9,088 nucleotides of DNA from an uncultured Lachnospiraceae bacterium (GTDB lineage: Bacteria > Bacillota > Clostridia > Lachnospirales > Lachnospiraceae), in contig CATZYB010000103.1 in the NCBI GenBank assembly GCA_958426095.1, positions 1 through 9,088 of the forward strand. Reading direction: 5' to 3'. The translations under genes and the position numbers were made by a program. How positions within the stretch are numbered: position 1 is the stretch's first letter; each line of letters opens with the position of its first letter. This document shows positions 1 to 6,356 of the stretch, in pieces. Below the pieces are notes generated by a model that was not told the DNA's origin, did no database searches, and was given only the letters and a program-made list of their open reading frames with translations.

Positions 1-1
1 G

Positions 2-370
2 GCCTATTTTGACCAGAGAAGCACTGTAGATTATATTGGAACGGTCCAGGGAATTCCAGTCTGTTTCGATGCCAAAGAATGCCGTTCAAAAACTTTCCCT
101 ATTCAGAATGTCCATGAGCATCAGGTCCTTTTTATGCAGGATTTTGAAGATCAGGGAGGGATTGCCTTTTTGCTGATTTATTTTTCGGGGGAAAACAGGT
201 ATTTTTATCTGCCCTTTGACCGTCTGGCGGATTTCTGGAACCGTTCCAAAACGGGGCATGCGAAAAATTTTCATATGGAAGAACTGGACGAAACCTTTGA
301 AATCAAATGTCAGGGATATTATTTAAATTATCTGCCGGCTATCCAGAATGATTTGGCCCGCAGGACTTGA
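2..370 (+). CDS. recU: Holliday junction resolvase RecU, C-terminal part (5' end outside window)
   Basis: This open frame runs in from the left edge and ends at TGA 368-370, giving 122 residues of a protein whose start lies outside the window. It matches the RecU family of Firmicutes, which cleave four-way DNA junctions during recombination and chromosome segregation. Visible family signatures are the STVDYIG strand (Asp at residue 10 of the fragment), the FDAKE strand (Asp23, Lys25, Glu26), which together resemble the metal-binding nuclease core, and the following FPIQNVHEHQ segment. RecU proteins are usually about 170-200 residues, so roughly 50-80 N-terminal residues, including the first acidic residue of the active site, should lie upstream. 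An internal ATG at 134 lies after the catalytic strands and is not the start. No terminator is visible between this gene and hisZ, so some readthrough into the his operon is possible. Confidence 0.85.
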   Translation, partial: AYFDQRSTVDYIGTVQGIPVCFDAKECRSKTFPIQNVHEHQVLFMQDFEDQGGIAFLLIYFSGENRYFYLPFDRLADFWNRSKTGHAKNFHMEELDETFEIKCQGYYLNYLPAIQNDLARRT

Positions 371-394
371 CAAGAGAAATTCCTATGGTATAAT
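367..394 (+). promoter_or_regulatory. sigma-A promoter of the his operon
   Basis: TTGACA (367-372) and TATAAT (389-394) are both perfect consensus hexamers with a 16-bp spacer. TGG immediately precedes the -10 box and gives an extended -10 element. The predicted transcription start is near 401, leaving a leader of about 70 nt before hisZ. The -35 box overlaps the last two codons of recU. The match is strong from sequence alone; activity is inferred. Confidence 0.85.
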
Positions 395-409
395 TAATGA
401 CAATTCTTT

Positions 410-427
410 GTGCTAATTTAGTAGCAC
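410..427 (+). promoter_or_regulatory. Palindrome just after the his promoter, candidate operator or leader hairpin
   Basis: GTGCTA (410-415) and TAGCAC (422-427) form a perfect 6-bp inverted repeat around a 6-nt centre, beginning about 10 bp after the predicted transcription start. A G-U pair can extend it by one (409 with 428). No run of T follows, so it is not an intrinsic terminator. The position fits a repressor site, for example for a TrpR-family histidine regulator (YerC/HisR type) known in Firmicutes, but I cannot confirm the motif. An RNA hairpin in the leader is the alternative. Confidence 0.5.
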
Positions 428-472
428 GTTGAACTGATAAAGCGATTGTATAAATGAAATGGAGATAACACA

Positions 473-1669
473 ATGAAAGAAAGACGAATTCACACACCGG
501 AAGGTGTCCGGGATATTTATAATGGTGAATGCGCCCGGAAAAACCTGATGGCGGAACGGATGAAAAACGTTCTTAAATCCTATGGTTACAGGGACATACA
601 GACGCCGACCTTTGAATTTTTTGATATTTTTAATCAGGATAAAGGATCTTTGCCTTCGAATCAGATGTACAAGTTTTTTGACAGAGAAGGGAACACCCTG
701 GTACTCCGGCCGGATATCACGCCATCCATCGCCCGGGCTGTCAGCAAGTATTTCAGTGAAGAGAATTTCTCTATGCGTTTTTCCTATACCGGAAATATAT
801 TTATCAACAATTCCAGTTTGCAGGGACGCATGAAGGAATCGACGCAGATGGGGGCCGAATTGATTGGCGATGACAGTATTGATGCGGACGCGGAGATGAT
901 CGCGCTGGCAATTCACTTGCTTTTGGCTGCCGGTCTGACGGAATTCCAGATTGACATCGGTCATGTGGGGTTTTTTAAGGGCCTGATCGAAGAGGCCGGA
1001 ATGGACGAAGAAAAGACCCAGGATTTACGGGAACTCATTGAAAATAAAAACTATTTCGGCGTAGAAGCTATGACAGGCAATCCGGCCCTTATCCAACTGC
1101 CGAAATTATTTGGATCGCAGGAGATCCTTAAAGAAGCAAAACGGCTGACTTCGAACATGAAAGCGTTAACGGCGATCACCCAATTGGAACGTCTTTATGA
1201 GATCATCGGTGAATATGGTCTTCAAAAATATGTGACGTTTGACCTGGGGATGCTGACTCAGTACGACTATTATACAGGGGTTATTTTCAGAGGTTATACC
1301 TATGGCACTGGAGATGCGGTCGTTAAAGGCGGAAGGTATGACGCCTTGCTTCAGAAATTCGGAAAAGATGCGGCTTCTGTTGGATTAGCTGTGGCCGTGG
1401 ATGAATTGCTGATCGCACTCAGCCGTCAGAAAATCGTTATGGATGAGGGAGAATCGGTGACAATGATTCTCTATTCGGGAGCTATGCTTTCAGAAGCTCT
1501 GAAAAAAGCAGAGGAGCTTCGGCAGGAGGGCGTGTGCGTTCAGATGAACCGGATGAATCCTGAACAGACATTGGAGGCTTATAAAGCCTATGCTAAACGA
1601 TTTGGTATTACACAGGTTTTTTATTTTGATTCAATGGGTGAAATGAAGATTTTGGAGGTACAGCCATGA
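473..1669 (+). CDS. hisZ: ATP phosphoribosyltransferase regulatory subunit HisZ
   Basis: This 398-residue protein is a HisZ, the catalytically inactive relative of histidyl-tRNA synthetase that assembles with short-form HisG to make an active, histidine-inhibited ATP phosphoribosyltransferase (first step of histidine synthesis, cytoplasmic). The class II synthetase fold is visible: LRPDITPSIARAV (residues 78-90), a motif-2-like stretch with Glu122, Gln125 and Glu129 (ESTQMGAE), and the YYTGVIFRGYTYG to GGRYD block (266-290). From about residue 330 there is a short anticodon-domain-like tail. It is read as HisZ and not HisRS because it is shorter than a typical HisRS, begins an otherwise complete run of his genes, and is followed directly by a short HisG. 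The ATG at 473 has GGAG at 461-464, eight bases upstream. Its stop overlaps the hisG start (ATGA), which suggests coupled synthesis of the two subunits. Confidence 0.92.
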   Translation: MKERRIHTPEGVRDIYNGECARKNLMAERMKNVLKSYGYRDIQTPTFEFFDIFNQDKGSLPSNQMYKFFDREGNTLVLRPDITPSIARAVSKYFSEENFSMRFSYTGNIFINNSSLQGRMKESTQMGAELIGDDSIDADAEMIALAIHLLLAAGLTEFQIDIGHVGFFKGLIEEAGMDEEKTQDLRELIENKNYFGVEAMTGNPALIQLPKLFGSQEILKEAKRLTSNMKALTAITQLERLYEIIGEYGLQKYVTFDLGMLTQYDYYTGVIFRGYTYGTGDAVVKGGRYDALLQKFGKDAASVGLAVAVDELLIALSRQKIVMDEGESVTMILYSGAMLSEALKKAEELRQEGVCVQMNRMNPEQTLEAYKAYAKRFGITQVFYFDSMGEMKILEVQP

Positions 1670-2301
1670 GATATTTGACATTTGCGCTGGCGAAGGGCCG
1701 GTTGGCAAAAAAAACGCTGACCTATCTTGAAAAAATAGGCATTGAGATGGAAGAGATGAAGGACCCGGATACCCGGAAACTGATTTTTGTCAATGAAGAA
1801 TTAAAGATCAAAATGTTTTTATCCAAAGCTTCGGATGTGCCGACTTATGTGGAATATGGTGCGGCAGATATCGGCGTTGTTGGGAAGGACACTATTTTGG
1901 AAGAAGGGCGGAAGCTTTATGAAGTGATGGACTTGGGCTTCGGCAAATGTACCATGTGTGTCTGCGGGCCGGAGAGTGCCAGAGAACTTTTAAAACACCA
2001 GCAGCTTATACGCGTCGCTTCAAAATATCCGAACATAGCCAAAGATTATTTTAATAATATCAAACACCAGACAGTGGAAGTCATTAAACTTCACGGTTCC
2101 GTGGAGCTGGCGCCGATCGTGGGCCTTTCCGAGGTGATCGTGGATATTGTGGAAACGGGAACGACCTTAAAAGAAAACGGATTGACGGTTCTGGAAGAGA
2201 TCTGCCCTCTGTCAGCCAGGGTGGTTGTCAATCAGGTGAGTATGAAAATGGAAAATGAGCGGATCACCGGAATTTTGAATGCATTAAAAAAAGAAATGTG
2301 A
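1666..2301 (+). CDS. hisG: ATP phosphoribosyltransferase catalytic subunit, short form (HisG_S)
   Basis: The product, 211 residues, is the short HisG that joins PRPP to ATP to give phosphoribosyl-ATP. It lacks the C-terminal regulatory domain of long HisG, as expected for a partner of HisZ. Recognisable blocks are ALAKGRL near the N-terminus, the DVPTYVEYGAADIGVVGKD stretch around residues 57-75, KLHGSVELAPIVGL (141-154), and the PRPP/pyrophosphate loop DIVETGTTL (160-168). The start ATG overlaps the hisZ stop as ATGA (1666-1669), and GGAGG at 1654-1658 lies seven bases before it. The overlap implies translational coupling, which fits a complex with equal numbers of HisZ and HisG chains. Histidine feedback is expected to act through the HisZ-HisG complex, from knowledge of the family. 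Confidence 0.95.
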   Translation: MRYLTFALAKGRLAKKTLTYLEKIGIEMEEMKDPDTRKLIFVNEELKIKMFLSKASDVPTYVEYGAADIGVVGKDTILEEGRKLYEVMDLGFGKCTMCVCGPESARELLKHQQLIRVASKYPNIAKDYFNNIKHQTVEVIKLHGSVELAPIVGLSEVIVDIVETGTTLKENGLTVLEEICPLSARVVVNQVSMKMENERITGILNALKKEM

Positions 2302-2316
2302 AAAAAATAACTTCAT

Positions 2317-2345
2317 TTTACATCCAGAGGAAAATCTGGTATATT
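2317..2345 (+). promoter_or_regulatory. Probable internal promoter before hisD, with an inverted repeat in its spacer
   Basis: TTTACA (2317-2322) and TATATT (2340-2345) are separated by 17 bp, and TGG before the -10 box gives an extended -10. The spacer holds a perfect inverted repeat, CCAGA (2324-2328) and TCTGG (2335-2339), around GGAAAA. Predicted start of transcription is near 2352. This would give hisD and downstream genes their own transcript; the repeat may be a protein-binding site. Sequence-only prediction. Confidence 0.5.
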
Positions 2346-2370
2346 AAAAGCAAGAGACCAGGAGGTTGTC

Positions 2371-3663
2371 ATGAGAAAGATTAAATTGACAAAGGACGCT
2401 GTGGACGGCCTTTTAGATAATTTATTAAAAAGAAGTCCGAATAATTACGGACAATATACAGAAGCGGTCAATGAAATCGTTGAAGGCGTTAAAGCCGGAG
2501 GCGATAAAGCAGTATTTGAATATACAAAGAAATTTGACGGTGCGGATATTTCAAAAGATAATTTTATCGTTTCCAAAGAAGAGATTGAAGAAGCCTATGC
2601 AGCAGTTTCGCCGGAAGTTTTGGAAGTTATACGAAAAGCGATTGTCAATATCCGTACATATCATGAAAAACAGAAACAGTATAGTTGGTTTGATTCTCAG
2701 CCAAATGGCACGATTCTCGGTCAGAAAGTGACACCGTTATCCAGAGTCGGCGTTTATGTGCCTGGCGGAAAGGCCGCTTATCCATCCTCTGTTTTGATGA
2801 ATATTCTTCCGGCCAAGGTGGCCGGCGTCGAACAGATCATTATGGTGACGCCTCCGGGAAAAGACGGCAGAGTTAATCCGGGTACTTTAGTTGCCGCTAA
2901 TGAAGCGGGGGCAGACGTTGTTTATAAAGTCGGCGGAGCCCAGGCTATCGCTGCGTTGGCTTTTGGTACGGAATCCATTCCTAAGGTGGATAAGATCGTC
3001 GGACCAGGCAATATTTTCGTTGCCCTGGCGAAAAAGGCCGTTTACGGCTATGTAAGCATTGATTCCATTGCAGGGCCGAGCGAGATTCTCGTTATTGCCG
3101 ATGAAACAGCGAATCCGCGTTATGTGGCGGCCGATCTGCTTTCCCAGGCGGAACACGATGAACTGGCGTCAGCGATTCTTGTGACGACCAGCGAAGCCCT
3201 GGCTGACGCAGTATCCAATGAAGTGGATGCTTTTACACAGAAGCTTTCACGTAAGGCCATCTTAGAAAAATCTTTGGAAAACTATGGTTATATTTTGATC
3301 GCTGAGGATTTGAATGGCGCAGTGGATATTGCCAATGCCATTGCCTCAGAGCATTTGGAAATCGTTACAAGGAATCCGTTTGAAGTTATGACACAGATTA
3401 AAAATGCCGGTGCGATTTTCCTTGGCGAGTATAGTTCGGAGCCTCTCGGCGATTATTTTGCCGGACCGAATCATGTCCTTCCTACGAACGGAACAGCCAA
3501 GTTTTTTTCTCCGCTGAGTGTGGATGACTTTATTAAAAAATCAAGTATTATTTACTATTCCAGACAAGCTCTGGAACCGGTAAAGGATGATATCATCAAA
3601 TTTGCCGAGTCGGAATCCTTGACGGCCCATGCCAATTCGATCCGGGTTCGGTTTGAAAAATAA
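2371..3663 (+). CDS. hisD: Histidinol dehydrogenase
   Basis: HisD carries out the last two steps of histidine synthesis, oxidising L-histidinol through histidinal to histidine with two NAD+ and a zinc ion. The 430-residue length is normal. The key residues are all in place: zinc ligands Gln259 and His262 (LLSQAEHD), the catalytic Glu327-His328 pair (ASEHLEI), Asp361 (LGDYFAGPNHVLP) and His420 (TAHANSIRVR). The glycine-rich GGAQAIAALAFGT and VGPGNIFVA segments of the nucleotide-binding region are also present. The ATG at 2371 has AGGAGG (2360-2365) five bases upstream. It is separated from hisG by 69 bp carrying a possible separate promoter, and from hisB by 28 bp. Nothing in it suggests loss of activity. 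Confidence 0.97.
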   Translation: MRKIKLTKDAVDGLLDNLLKRSPNNYGQYTEAVNEIVEGVKAGGDKAVFEYTKKFDGADISKDNFIVSKEEIEEAYAAVSPEVLEVIRKAIVNIRTYHEKQKQYSWFDSQPNGTILGQKVTPLSRVGVYVPGGKAAYPSSVLMNILPAKVAGVEQIIMVTPPGKDGRVNPGTLVAANEAGADVVYKVGGAQAIAALAFGTESIPKVDKIVGPGNIFVALAKKAVYGYVSIDSIAGPSEILVIADETANPRYVAADLLSQAEHDELASAILVTTSEALADAVSNEVDAFTQKLSRKAILEKSLENYGYILIAEDLNGAVDIANAIASEHLEIVTRNPFEVMTQIKNAGAIFLGEYSSEPLGDYFAGPNHVLPTNGTAKFFSPLSVDDFIKKSSIIYYSRQALEPVKDDIIKFAESESLTAHANSIRVRFEK

Positions 3664-3691
3664 GAGATAAACATTTAAGGAGGTAGGACGG

Positions 3692-4282
3692 ATGGATATC
3701 CGTAAAGCACAAGTTTCCAGAAAAACAAGTGAAACCGATATTGAAGTCAGTATATGTCTGGATGGTACGGGGAAGTGTGAGGCGGACACGGGCATTGGCT
3801 TTTTTGACCATATGCTGAACAGTTTTGCACGTCACGGACTGTTTGATCTTTCTGTAAAGGTCCGGGGCGATCTTTATGTGGACAGTCACCATACGATTGA
3901 AGATACGGGAATCGTTTTAGGGGAAGCTATCAAAAGAGCATTGGAAGATAAAAAAGGTATTCGACGGTTTGGATATTTTATCCTGCCGATGGATGAAACC
4001 CTTGTTCTTGCGTCGCTGGATCTGTCCGGCCGGCCTTATCTCAATTTTCAGCTTCCGCTGACTGTCGAAAGAGTTGGAATGATGGATACGGAGATGGTTC
4101 GTGAATTTTTCTATGCTATTTCTTACAGCTGCGGTATGAATTTACATTTAAAACTAATGGATGGTACAAATAATCATCATATTATTGAGGCCGCATTTAA
4201 AGCCTTTGCCAAAGCACTGGATGCGGCGGTGTCCTATGATCCACGGATCACAGATGTTTTGTCGACAAAAGGTTCTCTTTAA
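3692..4282 (+). CDS. hisB: Imidazoleglycerol-phosphate dehydratase
   Basis: This is a single-domain HisB of 196 residues. It removes water from imidazole glycerol phosphate to form imidazole acetol phosphate, using bound Mn2+ in a large homo-oligomer. The metal-binding motifs are intact: FFDHML (Asp39, His40), DSHHTIED (64-71) and the second histidine motif NNHHIIEAAFKAF (160-172). LDGTGKCEADTGIGF near the N-terminus is the usual family opening. There is no phosphatase domain of the kind fused to HisB in enterobacteria, so histidinol-phosphate phosphatase must be encoded elsewhere. AAGGAGGT at 3677-3684 sits eight bases before the ATG at 3692. It lies 28 bp after hisD and 17 bp before the HisA-like gene, clearly in one operon. 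Confidence 0.97.
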   Translation: MDIRKAQVSRKTSETDIEVSICLDGTGKCEADTGIGFFDHMLNSFARHGLFDLSVKVRGDLYVDSHHTIEDTGIVLGEAIKRALEDKKGIRRFGYFILPMDETLVLASLDLSGRPYLNFQLPLTVERVGMMDTEMVREFFYAISYSCGMNLHLKLMDGTNNHHIIEAAFKAFAKALDAAVSYDPRITDVLSTKGSL

Positions 4283-4299
4283 TTGAAGAAGGTGGATTT

Positions 4300-5025
4300 A
4301 TGCAGTTATACGCAGGTATTCATATTTCAGACGGAAAGTCTGTCAACCCGAATGATCTACATTACCTGAGAAATAATATTCTGACATTGGATCCGGTAAA
4401 GCTGGCGCTTCATTGGCAGGAAATGGGAGCTACCTATCTCCATATCATTGATCTGGATGCGGCGTCTATGGGATATCCGGTCAATGAAGAAACTATTAAA
4501 GATATTTTGGATGTAGTGCAGATCCCGGTTCAGTACGGCGGCGGACTCCGTTCGATCAAAGATATAGATTCTTTTTTGAATATGGGGGTTTCCCGGGTGA
4601 TCGTCAGCACTCAGGCAATACATAATCCGAACTTTTTAAAAGAGGCTATTCAAATTTTCGGCCCGGAGAAGATCCTTGTTGGGATTGATGCGGATAAGGG
4701 AATGGTAGCCATTGAAGGGCGGGCAAAGGTTAGTACATTTAATTCACTGACACTGGCCCAACAGGTGGAAAAGCTTGGCGTACGGACGGTTGTTTATACA
4801 GATGTGGTTTGCGCCAATCAGGTCAAGGGACCGGATATTGTCAATGCGAAAGAATTGCTCGACCATACCCACCTGGATGTTATCTATTCGGGAGGGATCG
4901 CATCGCTCCAGGATTTGAGAAATATCCGAAAAGCGGGTGTAAACGGCGTTATGATCGGGGCAGCATTGTATACAAATAAAATTAAACTGAAAGAGGCTGT
5001 AATGCTTTATGAACGAGGTGAATAA
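4300..5025 (+). CDS. HisA-like TIM barrel protein lacking the catalytic aspartates
   Basis: The 241-residue product is clearly a HisA homologue (the ProFAR isomerase, which opens the ribose ring in step 4). It keeps HIIDLDAASMG, the phosphate loop VQYGGGLRS (77-85), VGIDADKG (127-134), SGGI (197-200), and GAALY (220-224, where the family usually has GKALY). However, the active site looks dismantled. His8 occupies the place of the first catalytic Asp (AIDL in the family, GIHI here). Ala172 occupies that of the second (TDISRDGTLxGPN in the family, TDVVCANQVKGPD here). The usual Trp after the β5 strand is Arg141, and the RLxxG loop after strand 1 is replaced. GGTGG near 4290 precedes the ATG. 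It lies in the operon slot where hisA normally stands. It could be an inactive paralogue with a structural or regulatory role, or an isomerase with a rearranged active site. The family call is certain, the activity is not, so no symbol is given. Confidence 0.88.
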   Translation: MQLYAGIHISDGKSVNPNDLHYLRNNILTLDPVKLALHWQEMGATYLHIIDLDAASMGYPVNEETIKDILDVVQIPVQYGGGLRSIKDIDSFLNMGVSRVIVSTQAIHNPNFLKEAIQIFGPEKILVGIDADKGMVAIEGRAKVSTFNSLTLAQQVEKLGVRTVVYTDVVCANQVKGPDIVNAKELLDHTHLDVIYSGGIASLQDLRNIRKAGVNGVMIGAALYTNKIKLKEAVMLYERGE

Positions 5026-5029
5026 GTTG
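5015..5029 (+). promoter_or_regulatory. Ribosome binding site supporting a TTG start for the HisF-like/HisIE gene
   Basis: GAGGTGA (5015-5021), a seven-base match to the anti-Shine-Dalgarno complement, stands six bases (counted from GAGGTG) before TTG 5027. An in-frame ATG at 5009 lies inside the end of the HisA-like gene and has only a GAGG about twelve bases upstream. From the TTG, the N-terminus MSDKQIIGCIRI lines up without gaps with the typical HisF opening (MLAKRIIACLDV), which supports TTG. The stop of the preceding gene is 5023-5025, so coupling is likely. Confidence 0.6.
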
Positions 5030-6271
5030 AGTGATAAACAGATCATAGGCTGTATACGGATCGATAAAGAGCCGATAACGGCAGAACATATCATCCATAT
5101 GGAGAATACTGGCGCTGACGGCGTCCTTTTGCTTGATAATTCTATGCCGGCCGATGAAGAACGATTGATCAAGCTGATCAAGGCGGTCGGTGAAAGATCA
5201 GATCTTCCGCTGCTGATCAAACGGCACTATCAGCGATTGGAGGATGTGAAAAAGATTATTTACGCCGGAGATACCCGGGCGGTGATGGATGTGGTTTCAG
5301 CGGCCGATTTCCATTTGATGGTAGAAGCCAGCGAACGTTTTGGAAGGGAGAAGATTTTTGCCTGGATACCTGAGAGCCAGCCGGTGACGGATGCTCTGGC
5401 CAGTGCTGTTTGGCAAAACGGCGCCGGTGTCTGTGTTGTTGAAAATAAAGATGCAGAGCTTTTCAAGACCTATCATCTTCCGGTGCTTTCGGTACGGAAT
5501 ATGGACGATGTGAAAGAAATTGCCGGAGTGCTTTCGGCGGATAATGTCTGCGGCATCGCTTCCGAAAGGTTTTGTATGAACAATATGGATCTGATGAGCT
5601 TAAAATATGAATTGGGCGATATGGGTATTGATACGAACCGTTTTGAAAGCAAGATTCCTTTCAGTGAATTTAAGTTAAACAGTGACGGACTCATTCCGGT
5701 CGTAACTCAGGAGTACAAAACAGGAAAGGTCCTTATGGTCGCTTATATGAATGAAGAAGCCTTCAATGAAACTATCCGCAGCGGAAGGATGACCTATTGG
5801 AGCCGGAGCCGACAGGAGCTGTGGAAAAAGGGCGATACTTCCGGTCATTATCAGTATGTGAAATCTTTGGATATTGACTGTGATAACGATACGATTTTAG
5901 CCAAAGTCGTTCAGATCGGCGCAGCCTGCCATACAGGTAATGAAAGCTGCTTTTTTACCAATCTGGTATCCAAATCCTATGATACGACGAATCCAATGAC
6001 GATTTTTGATGAAGTAATGGCAACGATCATTCACCGGAAAGAGAATCCGAAGGAAGGTTCCTATACCAACTATCTTTTTGACAAAGGAATTGATAAAATT
6101 CTTAAAAAAGTCGGGGAGGAAGCAACGGAAATCGTTATTGCCGCTAAGAATCCGGACAGTGATGAACTGAAATACGAAATCTGTGATTTCCTTTATCACA
6201 TGATGGTCCTCATGGCTGAACGGGGCGTAACCTGGAAGGAAATTACAAAAGAACTGGCCGGACGGCATTAA
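5027..6271 (+). CDS. hisIE: HisF-like pseudo-barrel fused to phosphoribosyl-AMP cyclohydrolase / phosphoribosyl-ATP pyrophosphatase (HisIE)
   Basis: The protein has 414 residues from TTG 5027 (420 from ATG 5009) and three parts. Residues 1 to about 205 are a shortened HisA/HisF-type barrel: IIGCIRI aligns with the HisF opening IIACLDV, but Arg11 replaces the catalytic Asp, the second Asp position (FAWI) is also lost, and the phosphate loops are gone (IKRHYQR where GGGIR is expected). About 206-315 is HisI: GLIPVVTQ, YWSRSRQELWKKGDTSGH, metal site DCDND (284-288), Cys301-His302 and Cys308. About 330-414 is HisE with KVGEEATE (Glu364, Glu365, Glu368) and Glu384...Asp387. HisE removes pyrophosphate from PR-ATP and HisI opens the adenine ring (steps 2 and 3). 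The HisIE part looks fully active. Ordinary fused HisIE proteins are about 200-220 residues, so the N-terminal half is an addition, probably a former hisF. It is the last gene of the operon. Confidence 0.93.
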   Translation: MSDKQIIGCIRIDKEPITAEHIIHMENTGADGVLLLDNSMPADEERLIKLIKAVGERSDLPLLIKRHYQRLEDVKKIIYAGDTRAVMDVVSAADFHLMVEASERFGREKIFAWIPESQPVTDALASAVWQNGAGVCVVENKDAELFKTYHLPVLSVRNMDDVKEIAGVLSADNVCGIASERFCMNNMDLMSLKYELGDMGIDTNRFESKIPFSEFKLNSDGLIPVVTQEYKTGKVLMVAYMNEEAFNETIRSGRMTYWSRSRQELWKKGDTSGHYQYVKSLDIDCDNDTILAKVVQIGAACHTGNESCFFTNLVSKSYDTTNPMTIFDEVMATIIHRKENPKEGSYTNYLFDKGIDKILKKVGEEATEIVIAAKNPDSDELKYEICDFLYHMMVLMAERGVTWKEITKELAGRH

Positions 6272-6288
6272 AAAAGCTTGAAATACTA

Positions 6289-6317
6289 TTTACAAAGAAT
6301 CTAAATAATTTTATAAT
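6289..6317 (+). promoter_or_regulatory. Promoter for alaS
   Basis: TTTACA (6289-6294) and TATAAT (6312-6317) are separated by 17 bp, close to sigma-A consensus. The predicted transcription start is about 6324, inside the 5' arm of the terminator hairpin that follows. The alaS leader would then be about 112 nt. Confidence 0.75.
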
Positions 6318-6319
6318 AG

Positions 6320-6356
6320 AAAACTGGCAGAGTTTATTTCTGCTGGTTTTCTTTTT
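6320..6356 (+). terminator. Intrinsic terminator of the his operon
   Basis: A 12-bp stem pairs 6320-6331 (AAAACTGGCAGA) with 6339-6350 (TCTGCTGGTTTT), with two G-U pairs and a 7-nt loop, and runs into a T-rich tract at 6347-6356 broken by one C. It lies 48 bp after the hisIE stop. Transcripts begun at the alaS promoter would lack the first bases of the 5' arm and so form a shorter stem. Confidence 0.75.

Noticed and set aside
134..370. A 78-residue gene starting at ATG 134
   Set aside because: The frame is open to the left edge and the upstream codons encode the conserved RecU catalytic strands, so this is an internal Met of recU.
395..472. T-box or histidine leader peptide controlling the his operon
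   Set aside because: The leader is about 70 nt, with no T-box sequence and no run of His codons.
413..964. Long reverse-strand open frame opposite hisZ (and similar ones opposite hisB, hisIE and alaS)
   Set aside because: It lies opposite a well-supported gene, has no family resemblance and no proper ribosome binding site; a shadow frame.
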